Assembly: GCA_964583765.1 (NCBI GenBank)
Contig: CAZOWW010000001.1
Coordinates: 69,342-133,341 of the forward strand
Source: CAZOWW01 sp964583765
Lineage (GTDB): Bacteria > Actinomycetota > Actinomycetes > Actinomycetales > Kineosporiaceae
Direction: 5' to 3'
DNA length: 64,000 nucleotides
Shown piece by piece: positions 52,175 to 61,300 of this stretch (positions within the stretch are counted from its first letter, which is position 1; each line of letters starts with the position of its first letter). The notes under the pieces were generated by a model, which saw only the letters and a program-made list of their open reading frames with translations, did not search any database and was not told the origin of the DNA. The translations under genes were made by a program, and so were the position numbers.

Positions 52175-53129
52175 AGAGCCGGATCCCGCTGTCGTCGTAG
52201 GCGGCCTCGAGGAAGTAGGTGATCGCGTAGGTCATGCCGGCGGCCTCGAGCTCGCGCAGCCGCTCCACGATCTGCTCGGGAGTGCCGACGAGCGGACCGG
52301 TGCGGAACATCTCCACCGTCGCGGCCAGGGTCTCGGGGCTGACCAGGGGGCGGTAGTGGTCCTCGATCCACTCCAGGCGCTCGGCCACCTCGGCCTCGTC
52401 CCGGCCGATCACCACGTTGTAGTTCGCGGACCGGACGATCTCGCCGTAGTCGCGGCCGAGGTCACGGCAGTGGTCCTCCAGGATCGCGGACTTGTGCCGG
52501 AAACCGTCCAGGGTTCCGTCGAAGTTCGTGTAGGCGGCGTACTCCGCGGCGATCCGCAGGGTCTTCTTCTCCCCGCCGCCGGCCACCCACAGCGGGACGC
52601 CGCCGTCCTGCAGCGGCTTGGGGCGACAGATCGCGCCGTCCACCTGGTAGTGCTCGCCGGCCAGGGTGGCCTCGCCGTCCCGCCACGCCTGCCGCATGAT
52701 CTCCACGCCCTCGGCGAGCATGGCCAGGCGGTCCCCGGCGCCCGGGAAGCCGTACCCGTAGGCGTTCCACTCGTGCTCGTACCAACCCGCGCCGATGCCC
52801 ATCTCGGCGCGGCCACCGGAGATCACGTCGACCGTGGCCGCCACCTTGGCCAGGTACATAGGGTTGCGGTAACCCATGCAGGTGCACATCTGCCCCAGGC
52901 GCACCCGGTGGGTCGCGGCCGCCAGGGCCGCCATCACCGTCCACGCCTCATGGGTCGCCTCGGTCGTGGGTACAGGAACGGTGTGGAAGTGGTCGTAGAC
53001 CCACACCGACTCGAAGGAGCCCCGGTCCGCGAGCTGGGCGACGTCCCGCATCGCCTCCCAGTGGTAGGTCGGTTCGATCCCTACCAGGTCCAGCCGCCAT
53101 CCCTGAGGCACGAAGAGTCCGAAACGCAT
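52140..53129 (-). CDS. LLM class F420-dependent oxidoreductase
   Basis: A 329-residue luciferase-like TIM-barrel enzyme. MRFGLFVPQGW begins the first strand; VWVYDHFHTV, RVRLGQMCTCMGYRNPMYLAKVAATVDVISGGRAEMGIGAGWYEHEWNAYG-type blocks and PLWVAGGGEKKTLRIAAEYA are typical of actinobacterial F420-type members of this family. The nearby cofD/cofE genes show that the cell can make F420. The substrate is unknown. Transcription from a leaderless-type promoter (TAGGCT, six bases before the ATG) is likely. The gene is convergent and overlapping with the MFS gene. Confidence 0.9.
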   Translation of the reverse strand: MRFGLFVPQGWRLDLVGIEPTYHWEAMRDVAQLADRGSFESVWVYDHFHTVPVPTTEATHEAWTVMAALAAATHRVRLGQMCTCMGYRNPMYLAKVAATVDVISGGRAEMGIGAGWYEHEWNAYGYGFPGAGDRLAMLAEGVEIMRQAWRDGEATLAGEHYQVDGAICRPKPLQDGGVPLWVAGGGEKKTLRIAAEYAAYTNFDGTLDGFRHKSAILEDHCRDLGRDYGEIVRSANYNVVIGRDEAEVAERLEWIEDHYRPLVSPETLAATVEMFRTGPLVGTPEQIVERLRELEAAGMTYAITYFLEAAYDDSGIRLFTQEVVPALVG

Positions 53130-53135
53130 GGGGTC

Positions 53136-53141
53136 AGCCTA
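53136..53141 (-). promoter_or_regulatory. Putative -10 hexamer (TAGGCT) of leaderless LLM gene
   Basis: On the minus strand TAGGCT ends six bases before ATG 53129. Confidence 0.5.
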
Positions 53142-53253
53142 GGAGACGACCGACGACTCGCCTGCCGGGAGAACGGGGGATAGTTGGTCACCCCGAACAG
53201 CCCCACGTGGTGGCAGTCCGCGACCGCGTGCATCCTCCGGTCGCTGGAGCCGA

Positions 53254-53259
53254 TAGCCT
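53254..53259 (+). promoter_or_regulatory. Putative -10 hexamer (TAGCCT) of leaderless ugd
   Basis: TAGCCT ends six bases before GTG 53266, with no Shine-Dalgarno sequence between them. Confidence 0.5.
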
Positions 53260-53265
53260 CTCCGG

Positions 53266-54606
53266 GTGCGTATTTCGGTCGTGGGTTGCGGTTACCTCGG
53301 CGCCGTGCACGCCGCGTGCATGGCGGACTTCGGGCACGAGGTGCTCGGCATCGATGTGGACGAAGGAAAGATCAAGGAGCTCGCCGCGGGGCGGCCTCCG
53401 TTCTTCGAGCCGGGGTTGCCCGAGCTCCTCGAACGTGCCACCGCCACCGGACGGTTGACCTTCTCGACGGACGTGGCCGCCGTGGCCCGGACCGGCGCCG
53501 ACGCGCCGCCGATGGTGCACTTCGTCTGCGTGGGCACCCCCCAGCGCAAGGGCGAGTACGCGGCGGACACCACCTACGTGAACGCCGCGGTGAGCGCGTT
53601 GATCCCGCATCTGCGCCCGGGCGACCTGGTGGTCGGCAAGTCCACCGTGCCGGTGGGCACCGCCGCCCGGCTCGCCGCGCAGGTCACCGCCGCGGTACCC
53701 GGTGCGATGCTCGCCTGGAACCCGGAGTTCCTGCGGGAGGGGCACGCCGTCGTGGACACCCAGCGTCCCGACCGGCTCGTCTACGGCCTGCCCGACGACC
53801 TCTCCGCGGCCGGGGAGGCCAGGGCGATGCTCGACGCCGTCTACGCCGACCCGCTGGCCGCCGGGGTGCCGTTGATCACGGTGGACTACCCGACCGCCGA
53901 GCTCGTCAAGACCGCGGCGAACGCCTTCCTCGCGACCAAGATCTCCTTCATCAATGCGATGGCCGAGGTCTGCGAGGCCGCGGGCGCGGACGTCACCGGA
54001 CTGGCCCGCGCGATCGGGCACGACGAGCGGATCGGTCCCAAGTTCCTCGGTGCGGGGCTCGGGTTCGGCGGAGGCTGCCTGCCCAAGGACATTCGCGCCT
54101 TCATGGCCCGCGCGGGCGAGTTGGGCGCGGACCAGGCGCTCACCTTCCTGCGCGAGGTCGACGCGATCAACATGCGCCGCCGGATCCGCATGGTCGAGCT
54201 GGCCCGCCAGGTCCTCGGCGGTTCCTTCCTCGGCAAGAAGGTCGCCGTGCTCGGCGCGGCCTTCAAGCCGGACAGCGACGACATCCGGGACTCCCCCGCG
54301 CTCAATGTCGCCGCGCAGATCCGCCTCCAGGGCGCCGACGTCGTGGTCACCGACCCCCAGGCGCTGGAGAACGCCCGCCGCAGCTGGCCGCAGCTCACCT
54401 ACGCGACCTCGGTCCAGGAGGCCTGCTCCGGGGCACACGCCGTGCTGCTGCTCACCGAGTGGCGGGAGTACCGCGAGCTGGACCCGGCGACCCTGGCCCT
54501 GCTCGTGCGGGAACGCCATGTGCTCGACGGGCGCAACGCGCTGGACCCCCAGCGCTGGCGGGACGCAGGCTGGTCCTACCGCGCTCTGGGCCGTCCGCGC
54601 GCCTGA
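53266..54606 (+). CDS. ugd: UDP-glucose 6-dehydrogenase
   Basis: A 446-residue NAD-dependent enzyme that oxidises UDP-glucose to UDP-glucuronate. It shows VVGCGYLGAVHAACMA at the N-terminus, KSTVPVGTA, WNPEFLREGHAV, ELVKTAANAFLATKISFINAMAE, the catalytic Cys271 in GFGGGCLPKD, and AAFKPDSDDIRDSPAL. The GGGCLPKD form distinguishes it from the WecC-like enzyme at 37 kb, so the cell can make two kinds of uronic acid donor. It is a single-gene unit followed by a terminator-like hairpin. Confidence 0.95.
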   Translation: MRISVVGCGYLGAVHAACMADFGHEVLGIDVDEGKIKELAAGRPPFFEPGLPELLERATATGRLTFSTDVAAVARTGADAPPMVHFVCVGTPQRKGEYAADTTYVNAAVSALIPHLRPGDLVVGKSTVPVGTAARLAAQVTAAVPGAMLAWNPEFLREGHAVVDTQRPDRLVYGLPDDLSAAGEARAMLDAVYADPLAAGVPLITVDYPTAELVKTAANAFLATKISFINAMAEVCEAAGADVTGLARAIGHDERIGPKFLGAGLGFGGGCLPKDIRAFMARAGELGADQALTFLREVDAINMRRRIRMVELARQVLGGSFLGKKVAVLGAAFKPDSDDIRDSPALNVAAQIRLQGADVVVTDPQALENARRSWPQLTYATSVQEACSGAHAVLLLTEWREYRELDPATLALLVRERHVLDGRNALDPQRWRDAGWSYRALGRPRA

Positions 54607-54623
54607 GCTGAGGCCCGAGGGGG

Positions 54624-54677
54624 CCGGCACTGCGTGCCTGGCCGGACCCCCGGGTCCGGCACTGCGTGCCTGGCCGG
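54624..54677. repeat. Direct repeat of 22 bp, period 32, after ugd
   Basis: CCGGCACTGCGTGCCTGG-containing units start at 54624 and 54656, and a third partial copy (GCCGCGTGCCT) follows. They lie 18-90 bp beyond the ugd stop and are non-coding. Confidence 0.8.
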
Positions 54678-54757
54678 CGCCGCGTGCCTCCCGGACCCTG
54701 GCGCCCGTGCCGCGACAGCCGCGCACGACCTGCGGCACCGCATCCGACAGAAACGAG

Positions 54758-54792
54758 ACCGGCCGGCCCGCCCAAGAGGCGGACCGGCCGGT
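54758..54792 (+). terminator. Terminator-like hairpin after ugd
   Basis: ACCGGCCGGCCCGCC pairs with GGCGGACCGGCCGGT (one mismatch in 15) around a CAAGA loop, followed by TCGTCGTT. It lies between the convergent stops of ugd and a giant glycosyltransferase gene. Confidence 0.65.
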
Positions 54793-54846
54793 TCGTCGTT
54801 CCGTCACACGGCGCCGAAGGGCGGCCGGTTCGTCGGACGTGCTCGT

Positions 54847-57800
54847 TCAGCCGATACGGGCGGATCCTCGCAGCGACCACGGGGCCGACTCGCTCACGGA
54901 CAGCGCGGCGTCCAGCAACCGGCGGGCCCGGGCGTCGAACGAGTGCTCCGCGCAGACCCGCTTGGCGATCGCCCGGCGCGCCTCCTCGTCGGGGAACGCC
55001 GCGTCCCGGCCGGAGCCGCACAGCCGCGCCAGGTCCGCCTGGTCGCGGTAGACCTGGACCGCCCCGCCGAACAGTTCCTCCACGCCCTCGACCGCGTCGC
55101 TGACCACCCGGGCGCCGCAGGCGACGGCGTCGAAGAGTCGGTTGGAGACGAAGCCCTGTTCGGCCATGTCGGCCCAGTGGTCGTTGAGCACCACCCCGGC
55201 CGAGGCGTAGGCACGCCCGAGCTCCTCATTGGGCAGGTAGTCGGCGCGCACATGCGCCTCCACCCCGAACTGCGCCCACCCGCCCCCGTAGATGGCCGGA
55301 TCCAGGCCGGCCTCGACCGCGTCCCGCACGATCGTGCGGTACACGTTGCGGGAGGTACCGACGAACAGCACCCCGTCGGGGTTCTCCAGCCGGGGCAGAT
55401 CCGGGTGGAAGCGATCGGGAGCGGTGGCCTGCAGCAGCGGTTCCACGGTCAGGCCGGTCCGTTCGGACATCGCCGCCGACCACGAGACGCTCGCGGCCAG
55501 GGTCCGGTCGTAGCGCAGGAGCTCGGCCGGGGTGACCAGTTCGGGGTGACTGATCACCCACATGAGGTTCACGCGGCCGGGGATGTGCGCGATCTCGTCC
55601 AGCCCCCGCAGCACCAGCACGACATCGTCGAGGTAGCCCGTGGTGCGGTGGACGGCCTCCCGGCGGTCGATCACCACGTCCTGGCCCAGCCGCTGCAGCG
55701 CACGGGCCAGGCTCTGCGCGAAGTGCACGTCGCCCCAGCCGTCGCCCTTGGCCCCGGCCGGTGCCGCGATCTTGATCGCCCAGCGCAGCGACGGCAGCCC
55801 CTCGGCCGGACCCTGGGTCACGAGCCGGGCGCGCCGGATCAGCACCGGCTTGGGGATGCTCACATCCCCGGGCTCCTCCGGTGCCCGCCCCGGGTCGAGG
55901 TGAGCGACCTCGAAGCCGATGCGCTCGTAGTGGTGCAGGTCCGATCCGGGCATGCGGCCACGCCAACGCTCGAGCCAGATCCTCCGGTTGAACGGGATGC
56001 GGGTACCCCGACCCGGCGTGCGGCTCTCGAAGTGCCGGACCACCGAGTCCAGGCTCGTCAGGAAGCTCCCGCCCCGCGCCTCGACGGCACGGAGGCACAG
56101 GTCCACGTCCTCGAACCCGTTCACGTAGATCGGGTCGAAACCCCGCAGGGACACGACCTCCTCGGCGCGCATGGCCAGCGCGGCCGCGGTCACCACGGGC
56201 AGGCGCAGCGGACCGGCCTTCCGCGCGTCCTCCACCGGGTGGTTCGCCAGGAACGCCGTCGGCCCGAGGTCCCCGCCGGGCAGGACGCTGCCCGCGCTCT
56301 GCACGGTGTCGTCCCCGTACACGAGCAGTGGCTGCACTCCGCGCACCTCGGGGTCCTGCAGACCCGCGAGCAGGGGCGGCAACCAGCCGGGACGCACCTC
56401 GGTGTCGTTGTTGAGGAAGATCACGGTCTCACCGGTCGACTGGGCGAAGCCGATGTTCGAGCCGTTCGCGAAGTGGATGTTGCGGGGCACCATGACGACC
56501 TTGACCCGCGGGTCCCCGGCGAAGGTCGCGGTGATCACGGACGCCACGCTCCGGCGGGAGCCGTTGTCCACCACGACGACCTCGATGTCGGCGTCGCCGC
56601 TGTTCGCCAGCACGGCCCGGACCGCATCGAGGGTCATCCGCCAGTCCTGGTAGGTCGGCATCGCCACGGACACCCGTCCGGGGACCCGATCGGGCAGGCC
56701 ACGCTCCAGTGCCGCCCAGTCGACCCAGTGCTTGCCGAGGACGACGAACTCCCAGTGGTCGGACTCGGTGCGGGTGATCCGATCGCCGATCCCCTCGTCG
56801 GCGTCGTACTGGACCCCCACGAAGGGCAGCAGCACCGGTGGCGACAACCGGGCGAGACGGGTCACCAGGTCGTAGTCCACCCAGCGGCGCAGGCTCGGGT
56901 CGAAGCCGTCCACCTCACGGACCAGAGCGGTCTCGACCACGAGCGCGTTGAGATCGATGTGGTTCTGGATCAGCAGGTGGTCCAGGCCGCCGTCGAAGGC
57001 CAGGTACGTCACCCTGCCGTCGATCTCGCGGGCCTCCACCACGCAGTAGGCGACGCGGTGTCCCTCGCCCGTCATGGAAGCGAGCGTCACCTGGAGGAAG
57101 TGCCGGACCCAGGTGTTGTCCGAGTCGAGAAAAGCCACGAAACGGCCACGTGCCGCCTCGATGCCCGCATTGCGGGCCGCGGAGACCCCGGAGGGCTCGA
57201 TCCGTACCACCCGCACCCGAGGGTCGGCCTCGGCCTGGGCCGCGAGGACCTGGGGAGTCTCGTCGGTGGACCCGTCGTCCACCACCAGGAGCTCCCAGTC
57301 CGGGAAGGTCTGGGCGATGACGCTCTCGATCGCGTCGAGCACCTGCACGGGCCGGTTCCGCACCGGCATGATCACGCTGACCACCGGAGTGGCGGAGCGC
57401 CCGGTTCCCGCGGCGCCGGGCACCGGTGCGGTGAGCCAGCGGTCGAGGAACGCCCGCTCACGCTCCGTGTCCCATTCGCGGAAGCGACGGTTGCCGCGCA
57501 GCGAGCGGTGCACCTGCCCGATCCGCGTGACCTCCAGCATCCGCGAATACAGGTCACCCCAGGTGGGGGCCTTCCCCGGGAAGTCCGCGGACACCGGCAC
57601 CAGATCGCCCGGCTTCGCATTGGCGATGAAGTGCCCCATCGGGCCGCCGGGATGCGAGGCCGCCCGCGGCACGCGCAGCAGGTACTGCTCGGCGTCGAAC
57701 AGGGACCCGGGACCGTGCTTGCCCGGACCGCGCTGGATGTAGCGCACGAGCGGGTGAGAGCGGTGAGGCCGGTCCTTCGGCGTGAACCACTCCTGTTCGA

Positions 57801-58050
57801 AGAGCGGATTCGGGGGGAACCCCTGCGCGCGCCCGTGCACGAGGTAGTGCTCGACCGCCTCGCGCTCGTTGCGGAACCGTTCCCCGCACGCCGTCTCGTA
57901 GTACTCGCGGTCGAAGAGCCGTGAGGCGATGATGAGATCCCGATGACGGCGGAAGGTCAGTGCGGCGAGTGCCGCCTTTCCCCCGGGAAGTCCGGTCACC
58001 CCGCTCTTGATTGCCGATCTCACGCCGCGCACCACCTCGCGCCTCGTCAC
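54847..58050 (-). CDS. Three-domain giant glycosyltransferase (GT2 + GT2 + GT-B), paralogue 2, intact
   Basis: A 1067-residue protein with the same plan as paralogues 1 and 3. HYLVHGRAQGFPPNPLF-type repeats lie at about 44-125. The first GT2 (about 223-450) has VSVIMPVRNRPVQV and DSD at about 309-311. The second GT2 (about 455-700) is complete: VSVAMPTYQDWRMTL, FLNNDTEVRPGW and YVNGFEDVDLCLRAVEARGG, like rhamnosyltransferases of the WbbL group. The C-terminal GT-B half (about 755-1060) has LMWVISHPELVTP, LFVGTSRNVYRT and AYASAGVVLNDHW. GTG 58050 has GGAGGGA six bases upstream. It probably adds at least two kinds of residue to a surface glycan. Confidence 0.92.
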   Translation of the reverse strand: MTRREVVRGVRSAIKSGVTGLPGGKAALAALTFRRHRDLIIASRLFDREYYETACGERFRNEREAVEHYLVHGRAQGFPPNPLFEQEWFTPKDRPHRSHPLVRYIQRGPGKHGPGSLFDAEQYLLRVPRAASHPGGPMGHFIANAKPGDLVPVSADFPGKAPTWGDLYSRMLEVTRIGQVHRSLRGNRRFREWDTERERAFLDRWLTAPVPGAAGTGRSATPVVSVIMPVRNRPVQVLDAIESVIAQTFPDWELLVVDDGSTDETPQVLAAQAEADPRVRVVRIEPSGVSAARNAGIEAARGRFVAFLDSDNTWVRHFLQVTLASMTGEGHRVAYCVVEAREIDGRVTYLAFDGGLDHLLIQNHIDLNALVVETALVREVDGFDPSLRRWVDYDLVTRLARLSPPVLLPFVGVQYDADEGIGDRITRTESDHWEFVVLGKHWVDWAALERGLPDRVPGRVSVAMPTYQDWRMTLDAVRAVLANSGDADIEVVVVDNGSRRSVASVITATFAGDPRVKVVMVPRNIHFANGSNIGFAQSTGETVIFLNNDTEVRPGWLPPLLAGLQDPEVRGVQPLLVYGDDTVQSAGSVLPGGDLGPTAFLANHPVEDARKAGPLRLPVVTAAALAMRAEEVVSLRGFDPIYVNGFEDVDLCLRAVEARGGSFLTSLDSVVRHFESRTPGRGTRIPFNRRIWLERWRGRMPGSDLHHYERIGFEVAHLDPGRAPEEPGDVSIPKPVLIRRARLVTQGPAEGLPSLRWAIKIAAPAGAKGDGWGDVHFAQSLARALQRLGQDVVIDRREAVHRTTGYLDDVVLVLRGLDEIAHIPGRVNLMWVISHPELVTPAELLRYDRTLAASVSWSAAMSERTGLTVEPLLQATAPDRFHPDLPRLENPDGVLFVGTSRNVYRTIVRDAVEAGLDPAIYGGGWAQFGVEAHVRADYLPNEELGRAYASAGVVLNDHWADMAEQGFVSNRLFDAVACGARVVSDAVEGVEELFGGAVQVYRDQADLARLCGSGRDAAFPDEEARRAIAKRVCAEHSFDARARRLLDAALSVSESAPWSLRGSARIG

Positions 58051-58325
58051 GTCCGGTCCCTCCGCTTGCCTCGTCCGCGTTCGACGACCGCCCCCGCGCG
58101 GTCCCGCAACCCGGACCACGTCAGGGCACCGACCCTATCGGTCATCCGGCATGTCCCGGGCCATCTCGGTCCCGGGTCGCGAGGAGGATCGAGGGTAGTC
58201 CATGCGCAGCGCACTCCCAGCGGGAGTCAAGCACGTTCCCAGGAGCACGGTTCCCGACCTCGGTCCCACGGCGGGTCCGACCAGGTCCCGCGCAGGATGC
58301 GACCACCCGCGACCGTAGGGCCCGG

Positions 58326-61300
58326 TCAGCCCGCGCAGCCTCCGGCACGTACGGCCAGCGCATGTTCGAGCAGGGTCGCCGCCCGCGCGTCGAAGGAGTG
58401 CTCGCGGATCACCCGCCGGGCCACCGCCAGCCGCTGCTCATCGTCGGGGAATCCGGCCGGAGCCTCCCGCACCAGTTCGACCAGCTGTTCGGGGCCCTCG
58501 AAGGTGCGCACGAGGCCCCCGAACAGTTCCTCAGCCCCCTCCACGGCGTCGCTGACCACGCGCGCACCGCAGGCCGCGGCATCGAAGAGCCGGTTCGAGA
58601 CGAAGCCCTCCGCCCGCATGTCGTCCCAGTGATCATTGAGCACCACTCCCGCCGCGCGGTAGGCGGCAGGCAGCAGCGCATTGTCGAGGAAGGTCGCCCG
58701 GACCCCGGCGGGCCCCAGGAACGGTTCCCAGTGCGCCCCGTACACGGCCACGTCGATCCCGGCCTCGACCAGGTGCTGCACCACGGGACGGAACACCTTG
58801 CGGGAGTTCCCGACGAACAACACCTTCTCGACGGGCACCGTCCCGACCGGCGTCTGCGGACCGACCGGCGTCTGCGGGGCCGCGAACGTTCCCGCCCCGG
58901 GCGGGCCTCCGGCGATGACGGGCAGGGAGTCCGTGCCCGGTGCGGCACCGGGATGAAACCGACTCGGATCCGTGGCCTGCAACAGCGGGAGCACCTCCAC
59001 CCCCGCGCGGGCCGAGACCCGGCGGGCCCACAGCCGCGAGGCCGCGAACACCTGGTGCTGACCGCGGATCTCCTCGTCGGTCACCTGATCGGGGTGGCTG
59101 ATCACCCAGGTCAGCCGGGCCGCGCCGGAACCGGGGGCGGCGTTCCCGCCCGGCGCCGGCTCCAGCCCTCGCAGGGTCAGGACGACGTCGTCGGGGATCT
59201 CGGGCGCCAACCGGACCGCGGGGCGATGGTCGATCACCACCTGCTGTCCCAGACGTTCCAGGGCCGCCGCGAGCGCCCGGGCGAAGTGCAGATCGCCCCA
59301 GCCCAGGGCGGCGGGACCGGCCGGCAGCGCGGTCTTGATGGTCCAGCGCAGACAGGGCAGGCCGGAGGTGCCGCCGGGAGCCTGGCTCGGCGTGACGCGG
59401 GCCAGCACGAGCCGGCCACCGCCCGAGGCGTCCCTGCCCACGACCCGAACCCCCGCCGACGCCCACAGCGCCTCCGGGGCCGGCTCGGCGAACAGTTCGG
59501 CCGCCGGCCCCGGGTCCCGGGCCCAGCGTTCGGCGAAGGTCCGCCGATCGCCCGGATCGGGAACCGCGTCACCGGGACGTTCGTGGGTGGCGAGCGGCAA
59601 GGGGGCCCCCGGCCGCAGGCGGTCCGCCCGCCCGGTCAGGGCGGTGGTGACCACGGCCGCACGCCGCCCGGACGCTGCCCGCAGGCGCAGCCCCAGATCG
59701 GCCGTCGCCAACCGTCCGGTGTACAGCGGGTCGAACCCCTGTGCCGCGATCAGGTCACCGGCGCGGACCGCGACGGCGGAGGCCTCCGCCGTGGTCACCG
59801 ACGGCAGGTCCCCGGCGCGCCAGGCGTCGGTCAGCCCCAGGCCACGCAGGGCCGGCACGAGGTCGGTGGTGCCGGACGCGGACGAACCAGCGCCGGACGC
59901 GGACGAACCAGCGCCGGAGACAGACGGGACGGTGTCCGGGGCCGGGGGTTCGGGCAGCAGACCGGCCGCGGCCAGCCGCCCGACCCGGTCCAGCACCACG
60001 GGCGTGGCCACCGCCACCTCACGGCGATCCAGCGCGGCCCGCAGCGCCGCGGATGCCCCGGGCCACAGCTCCACACCGGCCTCGAGCGAGATCACCACGC
60101 CCCCGGCGGAGGCGGCCAGAGCCAGGTTGTCGCCGAGGGCCCGACCGACCGCGCGCGGGACCCGGGTCACCGTGATCCGCGGGTCGAGCCGACCCAGGGC
60201 GGCCAGGACCAGGGTGTCCGCGCGCCGTCCCGCGTCGTCGAGCAGCTGGACCTCGACGTCCTCCCCGGCACCGGCGGCACGCACCGCGGAGGCGGCGCTC
60301 ACCCAGGCGGCGGGCCATGGTCCGGAGGAGGTGACCAGCACGGACACGCGGGCAGGATCACGGCCCGAGGCGGGGGCGACGCTCGCGGAGGCGCCGGGAC
60401 CGGGGCCGAAGCCGTCGGCCCAGCCGAGTCCCCGCCCCTGGCGGGCGAGGGACTCCCAGTCGATCAGGTGACGGTTCTTGACCACCTCGCGCCAGCTCGG
60501 GCGCTCCCGGACGGTGATCCGGTCGGTGGCGCCACGGTCGTCGTCGTAGCTGACCCCCACCACGTCGACGTGCCGGGGCACGGTGCGCTCGGCCAGGCGC
60601 CAGACCAGGTCGTAGTCCACGGTGCGCCGCAGCGTCTCGTCGAAGCCGCCCACCTGCCCGACGAGCACGTGGTCGGCCACGAGCACGTTCAGGTCGATGT
60701 GGTTGGCCACCGCGAGCAGGGCCAGCAGATCCTCCTGGGCGGCCCCGGCGTCCAGGGCGCGGTAGCGGCGGCGTGCCCCGCCCACCAGTTCGGAGGTGGC
60801 GTAGGCGGCCTGCCAGTCGTTCTCGACCATGGTGCCGACCACGGTCTGCAGGAAGTCGGGCGTCCACTGGTTGTCGGAGTCGAGCCAGGCCAGGAAGCGG
60901 CCGTGGGCGTGGGCGGCGCCCTGGTTGCGGGCCGCCGAGACCCCCCGGTGGCCCTCCTGCGTGGCCAGCACATGGATCCGCGGATCGGTCGCGGCCAGCC
61001 GGTGCAGCAGGTCCTCGGTGCCGTCGGTGGACCCGTCGTCCACGACCAGCAGTTCCCAGCAGGCGAGTGTCTGGCGCTGCACCGAGGCGATCGCCGCGCT
61101 GACCGAGGTCACCCGGTCCCGCACCGGCATGACGACCGAGACCACGGGCGCGTTCTCGTCCGCGTGCAGGGCCGCGGCCAGGTCGGTGTCGGCGTGCCGG
61201 GCGACGAGAGCCGACTCGGTGCCCGCGTCGTGCCGGGTGGTCACGCGCGGCGCGCGGCGCAGGGCCTCCCCCGCCCGCCAGTTCTCCAGGGTGGCAACCA

